Positions 42,012 through 50,487 of a stretch of 64,000 bases of DNA are shown here, in pieces (position 1 is the first letter of the stretch; each line of letters opens with the position of its first letter). The DNA lies in assembly GCF_900103475.1 (NCBI RefSeq), contig NZ_FNHG01000012.1, forward strand, positions 1 to 64,000, in the 5' to 3' direction. Both the position numbers and the translations under genes were made by a program. Source of the stretch: Maricaulis salignorans (lineage in GTDB: Bacteria; Pseudomonadota; Alphaproteobacteria; Caulobacterales; Maricaulaceae). Below the pieces are notes generated by a model. The model had not been told where the DNA came from. It ran no database searches and was given only the letters and a program-made list of their open reading frames with translations.

Positions 42012-43129
42012 GGCCGGGTCACCGCTGCCGGGCTGGCGGACCCGCCGCCGCCACTGCCGTATTCGCGGCGCGCCGCGATGGTGACGGGCATGCCGTCGCG
42101 CACCCGGTGCACACCTTCAGCGATGATCACCTCGCCCGGTTCCAGCCCGGCAGTGACCTCGACGACATCGCCGGAGCGCAGGCCCAGTTCGACGGTCCGC
42201 TGACGCACGGTCGCGGTTTCGCCCTCTTCCTCGAGCACATAGACAAAACTCTCGTCGAGATAGCGGGTGACCGCCGAGCCTGGCACGGCAGGGCTGTTGC
42301 GGATATCGCGACGCACTTCCACCACCATCAGCTGGCCCGGCAGGATGCGGCCATCGGGATTATCGATTTCGGCGCGCACGATGACGGCGCGGGCGATCGG
42401 ATCAACCCGGCTGTCGATCTGGGAAATCGTGCCGAGAAAGACCTGGTCGGGATAGGCGTTGGTGGTCGCGGCAATCACCATGCCGGGGCGGATCGTGGCC
42501 AGGAAACGTTCCGGCACGGTGAAGTCGAGCCGGATGGCGCTGATGTCGTCGAGCGTGGTGATCGGATCACCGGGACGGATCAGTTCGCCCAGGCTCACTT
42601 CACGCAGGCCGACCACGCCGGAAAAGGGCGCACGCACGATGCGGTCCGCCAACTGGGCCTCGATCGAGGCGACCCGTGCCTGGGCGCGGTCCACGCCGGC
42701 GCGCGCCTCGTCCTGGCGCTGTTGCGGAACGACGCCGCGGGCGATGAGATCATTGACCCGTGTCAGGTCGCGACTGGCTTCGCGCAAAGTCGTGCGGGCC
42801 TCGCGCAGGCCGGCGGCTTCTTCGGTATCGGTCAGTTCGATCAGGATGTCGCCGGCTTCAACCTGCTGGCCGCTGTCGAAATTGATCACCGAGATGGTGT
42901 CGGAGACCCGCGCCGAAACCGTCACACTCTCCCGGGAGCGCGCTGTGCCGAGGGCTTCGACAATGTCCGCGAACTCGAATTGCGCCACGCTATAGGCCGC
43001 CACGGGGACCATGGGGCGCTGCATTCGGCCCTGGTCCGCGCCGCCGCCCGAGAGCACACGGAATGCGACGATCCCGGTCATCAGGGCGAAGACGAGCATG
43101 GCGGCGATCAAAAAACTGTAACGGCGCAT
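42008..43129 (-). CDS. RND efflux periplasmic adaptor (MFP)
   Basis: 373 aa from the ATG at 43129, which has GGAG with 6-nt spacing and begins directly with the membrane anchor (RRYSFLIAAMLVFALMTG). The TTG at 43177 would add 16 residues of unsupported sequence. Domain order: first lipoyl half (INFDSGQQVEAGDILIEL), alpha-hairpin (about 95-150), second lipoyl half (IVRAPFSGVVGLREVSLGELIRPGD is the barrel-side landmark), then beta-barrel and C-terminal domains. The MexE/AcrA-like protein joins the pump to an outer-membrane channel. Coupled to the pump gene (ATGA). Confidence 0.9.
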   Translation of the reverse strand: MRRYSFLIAAMLVFALMTGIVAFRVLSGGGADQGRMQRPMVPVAAYSVAQFEFADIVEALGTARSRESVTVSARVSDTISVINFDSGQQVEAGDILIELTDTEEAAGLREARTTLREASRDLTRVNDLIARGVVPQQRQDEARAGVDRAQARVASIEAQLADRIVRAPFSGVVGLREVSLGELIRPGDPITTLDDISAIRLDFTVPERFLATIRPGMVIAATTNAYPDQVFLGTISQIDSRVDPIARAVIVRAEIDNPDGRILPGQLMVVEVRRDIRNSPAVPGSAVTRYLDESFVYVLEEEGETATVRQRTVELGLRSGDVVEVTAGLEPGEVIIAEGVHRVRDGMPVTIAARREYGSGGGGSASPAAVTRP

Positions 43130-43588
43130 CAAAAACTCCAGCAGGCGATGTTTCAGCTCAGTCTGGTAAGAGGTCAAAGCCTTGCTGGCAATGGGGGCCG
43201 GTGCCGCATCTTACACGCGTGAGTCTGTGGTATTACGCTCAATCATGATGATCGGATCGTTTTCCCGGCACTGTTGAAATGCTCCTTGATGAAGCGCATC
43301 GCTGCGGGCGCGTTGCGAACCGCATGGCCTGCCTGCCTGTCTGCGGTTTGGGCGGCCGCACCAAAGGGCCGTATCTGCCCGATGCGTCGCTTCGTGCCGC
43401 GCCGCCGGGCGCCGCGTGAGGCGGGCCCGGCCCGGCATTGTTCGCGATCAGGAATTCAACACATTATCGTGATCCCGGCATTGGCCGGCTCGCGGACGGG
43501 TTCACGGGTATCGCTTTGACCGGGCGCAATTATTTCGCATTCGCGGGCCGCTCCGCCTGAGACGGGCGGAGCGCCGACACGGGGCGCG
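43130..43588. other. 459-bp intergenic stretch; one hairpin, no gene seen
   Basis: Between the RND adaptor start and the PKHD dioxygenase stop I find no supportable gene; the short open frames here have Arg/Pro-rich translations without domain features. It must hold the promoter of the RND operon (minus strand). A hairpin, GCTCCGCC (43550-43557) with GGCGGAGC (43565-43572) and a 7-nt loop, lies 16 bp past the dioxygenase stop and is a probable 3'-end structure of the iron operon. Confidence 0.6.
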
Positions 43589-44272
43589 CTAGACCACCGC
43601 CCATTGGCGCATCAGATTGTGATAAATACCGGTCAGGCTGTTGAGGCGAGGGTCATTATCGTCATGCTCCTGGCGCAGTTGCTGGATCGTGCTGTCGAGA
43701 TCATAGAGCATTTCGCGCCGGGCGCCGTCCTGGACCATGCTCTGGATCCAGAAAAATGAGCTGATGCGGGCCCCGCGTGTGACCGGCGTGACCTGGTGCA
43801 GGCTGGTAGCCGGGTAAAGCACAAGATCGCCGGCGGCGAGCTTGACGGCCTGGGCGCCATAACTGGTTTCGATCACGAGTTCGCCGCCGTCATAGTCTTC
43901 CGGCTCGGTCAGGAAGAGGGTGGCGGACAGATCCGTGCGCACGGTCATATTGGCGCGATCAACATGCATGATGGCGCTGTCGATATGGGCGCCATAAGTG
44001 CCGCCGCCGGCGTAATTATTGAACATGGGTGGGTAGATTTTCTGCGGCAGGGCAGCAGAAATGAAGGTCGGATGGCGGCCGAGAATGCCCAGAATGTGAT
44101 TGCCGAGCGCGATGGCGGTGTCGCTGTTCTGGTCGAGCTGGCGATTGCGCTTCACGGCCTGGGAGACGGAGCCGGCCGAGGCCTTGCCATCGACCCACTC
44201 GGCCTGGTCGAGCCGTTCGCGCAGGGCCTGGACGCCGGCCTTGTCGAGCACGTTTTCGATGATGATCAGCAT
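43589..44272 (-). CDS. PKHD-type Fe(II)/2-oxoglutarate dioxygenase (PiuC/YbiX-like)
   Basis: 227 aa, normal for the family. Iron ligands His96-x-Asp98 (YGAHIDSAIM) and His159 (ATSLHQVTPVTRG), with 2-oxoglutarate Arg169, form an intact jelly-roll site. Genes of this type usually sit behind TonB-dependent siderophore receptors and are iron-regulated; the substrate remains unknown. Here it is the last gene of the exbB-exbD-exbD-tonB-receptor operon, 99 bp after the receptor, separated by a strong hairpin. Confidence 0.9.
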   Translation of the reverse strand: MLIIIENVLDKAGVQALRERLDQAEWVDGKASAGSVSQAVKRNRQLDQNSDTAIALGNHILGILGRHPTFISAALPQKIYPPMFNNYAGGGTYGAHIDSAIMHVDRANMTVRTDLSATLFLTEPEDYDGGELVIETSYGAQAVKLAAGDLVLYPATSLHQVTPVTRGARISSFFWIQSMVQDGARREMLYDLDSTIQQLRQEHDDNDPRLNSLTGIYHNLMRQWAVV

Positions 44273-44325
44273 GGCAAAGAAATCCGGTGCGGCCCGCGAT
44301 GATGCCAGTCATCGGCAAGCCGGCT

Positions 44326-44365
44326 GCGGGTGTCAACCAGCGCCAGGGCGCTGGCCGACACCCGC
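44326..44365 (-). terminator. Long two-part hairpin between receptor and PKHD gene
   Basis: Outer arms GCGGGTGTC (44326-44334) and GACACCCGC (44357-44365) enclose inner arms CCAGCGCC (44337-44344) and GGCGCTGG (44347-44354). It begins 6 bp past the receptor stop. No U tract follows, so it is more likely an intercistronic processing or stabilising structure, or an attenuator, than a full terminator. Confidence 0.55.
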
Positions 44366-44371
44366 CAGGGG

Positions 44372-46699
44372 TTAGAAGGACGAGACGAGGGTCAGGCGGA
44401 CATTGCGGGCATCACCGATATAGGTGAAGGCGCCGCTGCGATAAGCCGCCGTGTAGTAATTCTCGTCGGTGAGATTGCCGACATTCAGGCGCACGCTTGT
44501 CTGTTCGGTGAATTCCCAGGTCGCGAAGGCGTCGAGCACCGTATAGGCCGGGATTTCATAGCTGCCGCCAGCGGAATCGGGCTGGCCCGAAAACATCTCG
44601 CTGGAATAGGTGACGGCACCGCCGAAGGAGAGTTGCGGTGTCGCCTGGTAGCGCAGCTGCAGATAGGCGCTGTTATCGGCAAAATTGCTCAGCGTGCCAC
44701 CGATCTGGGAGGCGGTAATCGATTCCGTCACTTCCGAGGACATGAAGGCGGCGCCGAACTGGACCGAGAGCTCGTCAGTGATATTGCCGACGAGGCCGAA
44801 TTCGATCCCGGTGACCTGGTTTTCGCCGGTATTGAGCGTGCCCAGCGCCTCATAATCGCTGCCGACATTTTCCATCACATTGCTCTTGGTGATCTGGAAG
44901 GCCGCGACGGTGAACAGGAGCTGGTCGTCATAGAAGCTCCATTTGCTGCCGAGCTCGATATTGAGCGTGTCTTCCGGTTCGCTCAGCACGACCTGGTCCG
45001 GCGTGCCGCACAGCCCGCCATAACCACAACTGCCGCCAACATCGGACTCGCCGCCATTGATATTGCTTGAGGTCGAGAAGCTCAGATAGATATTGGCGTC
45101 CTCGGTGACGTCATAGACCAGACCGATATGGCCATTCCACAATTCGTCGGAATAATCATAGGACGTGGTTGTGCCGCCCCGGGTCACGCCATTGGTATAA
45201 TCGAAACTGTCCAGACGCACGCCGGCGAAGAGCGAGAGGCGATCGGTCAGATCGACCGTGTCCATCGCATAGAGCGAGAGCGTGTCGACATTATAGTCCG
45301 AATCCTGGACGCCGCGGCTGATATCGCGCCCCATCAGAGTGCCCAGATTGGCGACCGTATCGCCATTGGCGTCGACCATGCAGTAATTCGGAGACGCGCC
45401 GCCACGGCCGGAGGTGACGCAATTGGTCGCGCCGGTATTGTTGATGTCATAGACGCCATTGACCACGCTGAGATCGGAATATTCGACGCCAAACACGAAG
45501 CTGTGCGACAGGCCGGCCAGCTCAGTATCCCAGAAGGCATTGGCCTGGTTGACGAGGTATTCGACCTCCTGCCAGCCTTGGTGGGTGCTCAGGCCGATCG
45601 TCGGGGCGCCCGGTGCATCGGGATCGGTCGCGTGACGATCCGTGCCACGTGCGCCGGTGACGACATAGCCGTTCTCCGTCGTGCCATAGCGCAGCGCATT
45701 CTCGATGCGCAGATTGTCAGCCGGTTGCCAGCTTGTGCGGAAGGTGAAGACATTCACCGTCGATTCCAGGAAGTCCTCGTTTTGCAGATAGACCGGGATA
45801 TCGTCGACCGGCGCGCCGCCTCCGGGAATGATATAGGTCCCCAGATCGGTATCGCCCGAGGCATCGAGGAAATAGTAATCGGCGACGAAGTTCAGCGTAT
45901 CGCTGGCCTCGATGGCGAGTGACAGGGCGGCACCATTGCGTTCACGCTCGGCCGGGCCGCGATCGGGCACTTCCTCATAGGCGTGCAGGAGATTGGCCCG
46001 CAGGGCGACGGTGTCGGTCAGCGGCATGTTGGAATCGAGCGTGAAACGGCGATAGCCATCCGTGCCGATGCCGATTTCCAGATTGTTGAAATCATACTCC
46101 AGGCCGGCCTGTTTGGTGATCGAGTTGATCGCCCCGCCGGTCGAGCCGCGCCCGGCAAAGGTCGAGCTTGGGCCTTTGGTGATCTCGATCTGCTCGACGG
46201 CAAAGCTTTCGCGGATCGTCATGCCCGGATCGCGCAGACCGTCGACGAAAACATCGCTGCGCGCTTCATGACCACGGATGACATAGCGGTCGCCAAAGGC
46301 ATTGCCGTTTTCGCCCGTGCCCAACGTGATGCCCGGCTGGCGGTCGAGGGTTTCGCGCAGATCGGTGGTGCCCGCTTCCTGGATCGCCGTCTGGGTCAGG
46401 ACGCTGATCGTCGCCGGGGTCTCGGCGATGGTTTCGGTGCGGCGGCTGTCGCCGGAGATGCGCGCCTTGTAGGGCACGCCGTCTTCCGCATAGGGATTGG
46501 TGTCGAGCGTACGCTCCTCGATCCGCAGCGTGTCGAGCTCGAGCGTGCCTTCCTCGGAGGATTGTTGCGCCATGGCCTGGCCGCCCAGCAGCATGGCCGA
46601 GGCACCTAGCGCCAGCATGGCCTTATGGCTGCCGGCCTTGGTCGGGGCGGGGTGGCGCAGGCTGACGGGGCGCCGGATAGCAGGGGATGTACGGGTCAT
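44372..46699 (-). CDS. TonB-dependent siderophore receptor
   Basis: 775 aa from the ATG at 46699 (GGAG with 6-nt spacing); a longer frame overlaps tonB and is not credible. Signal sequence (AMLALGASAMLLGGQAMAQ, cleavage near residue 45) precedes a TonB-box-like segment (LELDTLRIEE). The plug domain (about 90-200) has TPATISVLTQTAIQEAG-like and RGHEARSDVFVDGLRD motifs, then a 22-strand barrel ending in ...VRLTLVSSF with a terminal Phe. Family: FhuA/FiuA-like siderophore transporters (TIGR01783 type). A FERIC-specific ligand cannot be named. It is fifth in the exb/ton operon. Confidence 0.92.
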   Translation of the reverse strand: MTRTSPAIRRPVSLRHPAPTKAGSHKAMLALGASAMLLGGQAMAQQSSEEGTLELDTLRIEERTLDTNPYAEDGVPYKARISGDSRRTETIAETPATISVLTQTAIQEAGTTDLRETLDRQPGITLGTGENGNAFGDRYVIRGHEARSDVFVDGLRDPGMTIRESFAVEQIEITKGPSSTFAGRGSTGGAINSITKQAGLEYDFNNLEIGIGTDGYRRFTLDSNMPLTDTVALRANLLHAYEEVPDRGPAERERNGAALSLAIEASDTLNFVADYYFLDASGDTDLGTYIIPGGGAPVDDIPVYLQNEDFLESTVNVFTFRTSWQPADNLRIENALRYGTTENGYVVTGARGTDRHATDPDAPGAPTIGLSTHQGWQEVEYLVNQANAFWDTELAGLSHSFVFGVEYSDLSVVNGVYDINNTGATNCVTSGRGGASPNYCMVDANGDTVANLGTLMGRDISRGVQDSDYNVDTLSLYAMDTVDLTDRLSLFAGVRLDSFDYTNGVTRGGTTTSYDYSDELWNGHIGLVYDVTEDANIYLSFSTSSNINGGESDVGGSCGYGGLCGTPDQVVLSEPEDTLNIELGSKWSFYDDQLLFTVAAFQITKSNVMENVGSDYEALGTLNTGENQVTGIEFGLVGNITDELSVQFGAAFMSSEVTESITASQIGGTLSNFADNSAYLQLRYQATPQLSFGGAVTYSSEMFSGQPDSAGGSYEIPAYTVLDAFATWEFTEQTSVRLNVGNLTDENYYTAAYRSGAFTYIGDARNVRLTLVSSF

Positions 46700-46715
46700 T
46701 GGAGTCTCCGGATAA

Positions 46716-47543
46716 TCAGTTGGTGATGAGTGAGAATTCGATGGGAAGCGTGATGGTGAGCCGTTCCAGACCCATGGAGTCGGGAATCGGCGGGAGGGGG
46801 CTGGCGCGCTGAAGCACGGCGAGGGCGGCCTGGTCGAGGCCCGCATGGCCGGAGGTTTCTGCCAGTTCCGCCGAGAGGACATGGCCCTCGCGATCAATCG
46901 TGAACCGGACGCGGACAATGCCTTCGACATGGGCGCGCATCAGTTCGGGCGGATAGACGCGATGCTCGACCAGCGCTGCCATCAGGGCGCGGATATAGTC
47001 CTGCTGCTCGCGCGCCGCGCGGCGGCCTTCGCGGCCGGAACGCGCGCCCTGCCTGGCGGAGGCTTCCGGGCTTGTTGCCTCGGAGGTGGCCGGCCCGGCT
47101 GGCTGTGCGCTGCCGGGCTGGCTCTGGCCGTCTGTAGATGTGGCGGCGGGATCAGGCGGGGTGTCGGCGTCGGGCAGGGGCTCGACCGGTTGAACGGGCT
47201 CGGGCGCAGGCTCTGGTTCCGGCTCAGGTTCGGGCTCGGGCTCGGGACGGGGGGGCGGTGCCGGTCGGACCGGCTCCGGGCGCGGCGCCACCGTCTCGGG
47301 ACGAATTGTGTCCGACAGGGCATCGACCGGAATGATCTCCGCCTCGACCGGCTGAGGTGCGGCTTCCGGAGCCGCGGGCGGGGTGAAACGCACCAGATTG
47401 ACCTGGCGCATCGCCGCCGGCGCGGCCGTCTCGGCGCCGCCCTCCGGTATGGCAATGCCAGCGGGGGCGGACAGCAGGAGAATGGCTGTCAGACCGGCAG
47501 CATGCAGCAGGATAGCGGCAAGAAGGGCGGAGACCTTATCCAT
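46716..47543 (-). CDS. tonB: TonB energy transducer
   Basis: 275 aa. An N-terminal TM (VSALLAAILLHAAGLTAILLL, residues about 4-24) is followed by a periplasmic spacer with a Glu-Pro run (PEPEPEPEPEPAPEPVQPVEP, about 99-119). The C-terminal domain (about 185-270) shows YPPELMRAHVEGIVRVRFTID and VLQRASPLPPIPD, the TonB fold. It transmits proton-motive energy to the receptor encoded next. It overlaps the ExbD gene by 8 bp. The spacer could cross the periplasm as in E. coli TonB. Confidence 0.9.
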   Translation of the reverse strand: MDKVSALLAAILLHAAGLTAILLLSAPAGIAIPEGGAETAAPAAMRQVNLVRFTPPAAPEAAPQPVEAEIIPVDALSDTIRPETVAPRPEPVRPAPPPRPEPEPEPEPEPEPAPEPVQPVEPLPDADTPPDPAATSTDGQSQPGSAQPAGPATSEATSPEASARQGARSGREGRRAAREQQDYIRALMAALVEHRVYPPELMRAHVEGIVRVRFTIDREGHVLSAELAETSGHAGLDQAALAVLQRASPLPPIPDSMGLERLTITLPIEFSLITN

Positions 47544-47952
47544 CGGCGGGCGTCTCGCGGGCCGTGATCAGCAAAATCCCCTGCGAGCCGGCGGTCTCAT
47601 AGGCCCGCAACAACGCATTGATCCGCGCACCCGACGCCTCGGCATCAGCGAACAGGACGCCGCGCCGCTCGATCAACGTGCCGGTAATGTCAGTGATTTC
47701 AACGGTATCGCCACGAAACACCAATCGTCCATCGGCCGCGAGATAGAGCCAGTCGGCAGGGGCAAATTCGACATCATCGAAACTGACCGCCTGGGTCGGC
47801 GCCATGATCGACTTCTCGATCGGCGATTGCATGCTGCCGGCCATCAGGAAAAAGATGAGCAAAAGGAAGACGATATTGATCAACGGTAGCGCCGCCTCAA
47901 CCGGTGGCCGGCGCGTATCATGGCGTGCGATGAAATCGGCGCCGGCACTCAT
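47536..47952 (-). CDS. exbD: ExbD-like protein with Asn in place of the channel Asp
   Basis: 138 aa. Single TM near residues 22-42: ALPLINIVFLLLIFFLMAG. The family's invariant Asp in the (P/T)LIDVVF motif is Asn26 here (codon AAT). The C-terminal periplasmic domain is short but ExbD-like. A second ExbD with the Asp intact is encoded directly upstream (overlap ATGA). Since ExbD works as a dimer inside the ExbB pentamer, the pair may form a heterodimer with one protonatable residue. Variants with LIN motifs may be a distinct ExbD class. Confidence 0.85.
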   Translation of the reverse strand: MSAGADFIARHDTRRPPVEAALPLINIVFLLLIFFLMAGSMQSPIEKSIMAPTQAVSFDDVEFAPADWLYLAADGRLVFRGDTVEITDITGTLIERRGVLFADAEASGARINALLRAYETAGSQGILLITARETPADG

Positions 47953-48347
47953 GGCTGCGGTGCCTCGCCCGCCAGGCCGAAACTGACCTCATAGCCGCGC
48001 TCGATCAGACGGGTCTGAAGGTCGATCGCATCGCCAAGCTTTGCCGTATCGGCCATCCCGAGCACGACCGGATTGGCCAGGCTGTCGGGCAGGGCTGACA
48101 GGGCCGCCTCGCAGGACAGGTCGGTCTGGCGCAGGCGGCAGGCGCCATCCCCGTTAAGGGTGATGATCCAGTTGTCCTGATTGTCCTGGACGGGCGCCGT
48201 TGTCGTCGTCACCACCGTCATCGGCACTTGCTGATACTCACTGAATTGCACCACAAGCATGAAGAAAATCAACAAGATGAAGACGACATCGATCAGCGGC
48301 GTCAGGCCGGTGGCGGGTTTGCGCCTTGAGGTGGATTCGGGGATCAT
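47949..48347 (-). CDS. exbD: ExbD proton-channel subunit (canonical)
   Basis: 132 aa from the ATG at 48347; a longer frame would overlap exbB and adds Pro/Ala-rich sequence. The TM motif TGLTPLIDVVFILLIFFML carries the essential Asp20. The periplasmic domain has two Cys (ACRLRQTDLSCEAA, about 80-93) that could form a disulfide, which is unusual for ExbD. It uses the proton gradient with ExbB to energise TonB. It starts 10 bp after the exbB stop. Confidence 0.88.
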   Translation of the reverse strand: MIPESTSRRKPATGLTPLIDVVFILLIFFMLVVQFSEYQQVPMTVVTTTTAPVQDNQDNWIITLNGDGACRLRQTDLSCEAALSALPDSLANPVVLGMADTAKLGDAIDLQTRLIERGYEVSFGLAGEAPQP

Positions 48348-48357
48348 GGCGCCGGCC

Positions 48358-48987
48358 CTAGCGGGCGGAACCGGCGCGCTCACGGGCGCGCAAGGCATTT
48401 GAGATCCGCGCCAGAAGCGCATTCATCGCGATGCGGGCATTCTCCAGGCCGCGATCAAAATGATGCCAGGCGATCAGCGCCGGCAGCGCCACGATGAGAC
48501 CGGCAGCGGTCGTCAGCAGGGCTTGCCAGATACCGCCCGACAGCACGGATGGATCAATCTGGCTGCCCGCCATTTCCAGCTGTTTGAAGGCTTCGATCAT
48601 GCCGAGCACCGTGCCCAGCAGGCCCATCAGCGGTGCCGCGCCGGCTATCACTTCGAGCAGGCGCATACCGGTGCGCAAATCATTCAATTGCTCGGTCGCC
48701 AATATGGTCAGCTCGTCGAGGATATCCTGACGCGGCGTGCCGGCGCGGTGCAGCTTGCTCGCCATTGCCGCCAGCACTTCATAGGGCGCCCGCGCAACAT
48801 TGCCTTCGGGGCCGAGCACCGTGGCGAGCAGGGCCTCGGTCCGGCGCGAATTGAGGGCGAGTTTCGCCGCGGAATGACGCGCAAAAACATAGAGAATAGC
48901 CGCGATCGAGACGACCGACCCGACGGCCAGAATCCAGATCACCCAACCGCCCTGCACCAGCCAAACCGGAACCAGATCCATCGCCAT
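48358..48987 (-). CDS. exbB: ExbB/TolQ-family proton channel protein
   Basis: 209 aa. Three TM helices: TM1 [21 protein letters not shown] (about residues 15-35), TM2 within [23 protein letters not shown] (about 105-127, the MotA/TolQ/ExbB signature) and TM3 [21 protein letters not shown] (about 149-169). These are the pore-forming elements. First gene of the iron operon; its promoter lies 36-64 bp upstream and is covered by a Fur-like dyad. The next two genes encode two different ExbD proteins. Confidence 0.9.
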   Translation of the reverse strand: MAMDLVPVWLVQGGWVIWILAVGSVVSIAAILYVFARHSAAKLALNSRRTEALLATVLGPEGNVARAPYEVLAAMASKLHRAGTPRQDILDELTILATEQLNDLRTGMRLLEVIAGAAPLMGLLGTVLGMIEAFKQLEMAGSQIDPSVLSGGIWQALLTTAAGLIVALPALIAWHHFDRGLENARIAMNALLARISNALRARERAGSAR

Positions 48988-49016
48988 ACGCCTGCCCTCA
49001 ACCCTTGGAGTTTGTG

Positions 49017-49051
49017 AATGCGAATAAGTCGCATTGTTGATCCGGGGTCAA
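49017..49051 (-). promoter_or_regulatory. Iron-operon promoter with Fur-like box over the -10
   Basis: On the minus strand, TTGACC (49051-49046), a 17-bp spacer and CTTATT (49028-49023) form a promoter for exbB. The -10 lies inside AATGCGA-N5-TCGCATT (49017-49035), a 19-bp dyad with perfect 7-bp arms that resembles Fur boxes of proteobacteria. A repressor bound there would block transcription, so iron-starvation control of the six-gene operon is expected. The identity of the regulator is inferred. Confidence 0.7.
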
Positions 49052-49330
49052 GTTTGTTGTTCAGGGCAGGGCAGCACGATGGCCGATCGGGCAATTATAC
49101 CGGAGTATTTCGAGCGGGTGCCGCGCGCGCCGGCCCGGTTCCGGGGCGGGGATTTTCAAAAAAGCCAATGAGTTCGCGTGGTTGGAGCGCTATAAATGGT
49201 GAGTGTCCCCGTTTATTTGAAACGGTATTTTTCTCGAGGTTTACCGGTGCAGCCCATATGTATACCTTAGGTCGCGACGGTCGGGCGCTGGAAAATCTAT
49301 GCTCTTGGGGCGATCCTACTTGCGGCGGCA
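49052..49330. other. Intergenic region between iron promoter and IS6 element
   Basis: No gene is supportable in these 279 bp. A GGTGAGTGTCCCCGTTTATT stretch (about 49198-49217) looks like a motif I associate with repeat or transposon-rich intergenic DNA, but I cannot confirm this. The composition becomes more AT-rich than the flanking genes towards the IS element. Confidence 0.4.
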
Positions 49331-50137
49331 GGTACTGTCAGACGAACGCGAACCGGTCTCCGAAATCGACCACCGACCTTAACTCAGGCTTCAAGTTGAC
49401 GCCATTCGACCAGGGCGACGGACCGGCATTGCTTGAACGTTTCTCTGCGGTTTAAGTGACGTTCGTGGCTGAAGTGATTGTGGACGGATGATTGGGCTGA
49501 AACGAATTTCTGCAAGGTCTCGAAGCTGCGAAACTTGCCCATGGCGCGTTCCTTTCGCCTAAAGGGAAGGTGGGAGTTTTCCGCACGGTTGTTGAGCCAG
49601 CGCCCGGTCTCCTGGCGGCCGGCATTGCCGACCAGTTTCATGGCAGCCTTGTAGGACCCGAGCCGATCGGTCACGACCACATGTGGATTGCCGTAGCGCT
49701 TCATGGCTTTGCGCAAAAATCTCAGCGCAGCATGGCGATCACGCCGCTTGGTGACATAGGCCTCAAGCACCTCGCCTTCGTGATCGACGGCGCGCCAGAG
49801 ATAGTGAAGCTCACCGTTGATTTTGACGAAGACCTCGTCGAGATGCCACGCCCAGTTTGAGTGATTTTGGTTCTGAACTCGCCGCTTCCGGATCTGCGCC
49901 GCAAACATGGGACCGAAACGGTTCCACCAGAAGCGCACCGTTTCGTGCGTGATATCCATCCCGCGCTCGTGGAGCAGGTCCTCGACGTTTCGGAGCGAGA
50001 GTGGAAACCGGATGTACATCATCACGGCAAGGCGGATGATCTCGGGCGAAGTCTTGAAATATTTGAACGGATTACGCATTGGGGGAGGCTAGGGAACTAC
50101 GTCGCCGCGCTCAAGGCGAAGTTCTTCTGACAGGACC
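49331..50137 (-). mobile_element. IS6-family insertion sequence, complete (807 bp)
   Basis: Left end GGTACTGTCAGACGAAC (49331-49347) and right end GTTCTTCTGACAGGACC (50121-50137) are inverted repeats matching at 15 of 17 positions. They enclose one transposase gene. The 807-bp length is normal for the family. The 8-bp flanks, CGGCGGCA (49323-49330) and CAGCGCCG (50138-50145), differ, so there is no target duplication. This suggests the copy arose by replicative recombination followed by deletion or exchange between copies. Confidence 0.88.
49384..50079 (-). CDS. IS6-family DDE transposase
   Basis: 231 aa. N-terminal helix-turn-helix (SLRNVEDLLHERGMDITHET, about residues 28-47) is followed by the DDE core: Asp81 (WHLDEVFVKI), Asp138 (VVVTDRLGSY) and Glu167 (NNRAENSHLPFRRKER). 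All catalytic residues and the typical ending are present, so it looks functional. It moves DNA by replicative transposition. Its transcript runs toward exbB, 300 bp away on the same strand, so read-through could affect the iron operon. Confidence 0.92.
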   Translation of the reverse strand: MRNPFKYFKTSPEIIRLAVMMYIRFPLSLRNVEDLLHERGMDITHETVRFWWNRFGPMFAAQIRKRRVQNQNHSNWAWHLDEVFVKINGELHYLWRAVDHEGEVLEAYVTKRRDRHAALRFLRKAMKRYGNPHVVVTDRLGSYKAAMKLVGNAGRQETGRWLNNRAENSHLPFRRKERAMGKFRSFETLQKFVSAQSSVHNHFSHERHLNRRETFKQCRSVALVEWRQLEA

Positions 50138-50175
50138 CAGCGCCGCCCTGGGTGGCCGCCCGCACCGGATTAATA

Positions 50176-50188
50176 GGTGCCTGTCACC
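50176..50188. repeat. Short REP-like palindrome next to the IS element
   Basis: GGTGCCTGTCACC is a 13-bp imperfect palindrome (GGTG/CACC ends), followed by a T-rich stretch. Copies of this type often lie near transposases or RHS genes in proteobacteria as I recall. Only one copy is visible here, so its repeat nature is unverified. Confidence 0.4.
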
Positions 50189-50208
50189 ATCTATTTTTTT
50201 GCATTTAT

Positions 50209-50478
50209 CTATTCGCTGTCATGATCATCCGACGTATCCGGCCTCTTCGCTCTCAATTGGAGCGCAACTAGTGCGATCACCAACATCGAAACATACGCAA
50301 TCACGGAGAAGCTCCCCACTGATCGCCAATAGGCCTCGCAGTTAGGGGCACCGAAAAGACAGACCCCTCGTGTTTCTCGCATCCCCAGACCTAAGCTTCC
50401 CACCAAAATATCATATGGCACGAACAAGACGGCATAGATTCCGGCAACTAAAATCAAGGGGTACAACAATATCCGCAT
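50209..50478 (-). CDS. Small two-TM protein, candidate immunity protein of the RHS tip
   Basis: 89 aa. TM1 (LLYPLILVAGIYAVLFVPYD, residues about 4-23) and TM2 (SVIAYVSMLVIALVALQL, about 58-75), with a charged C-terminus (RAKRPDTSDDHDSE). A loop between them holds two Cys (GVCLFGAPNCEAYW). A GGGAG ribosome site stands 5 nt before the ATG. It begins 10 bp after the RHS C-terminal gene on the same strand and shares its AT-richer composition. This placement is that of immunity genes for polymorphic toxins. No family is recognised. Confidence 0.7.
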   Translation of the reverse strand: MRILLYPLILVAGIYAVLFVPYDILVGSLGLGMRETRGVCLFGAPNCEAYWRSVGSFSVIAYVSMLVIALVALQLRAKRPDTSDDHDSE

Positions 50479-50487
50479 AACCGCTCC

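Noticed and set aside
43211-43519. Short frames on both strands in the 459-bp gap before the RND operon
   Set aside because: Arg/Pro/Ala-rich products, no ribosome site and no homology features.
49018-49455. Open frame of 145 codons reading from the Fur-like box into the IS6 element
   Set aside because: Its start lies inside the promoter dyad, it crosses the IS6 terminal repeat, and the translation has no domain.
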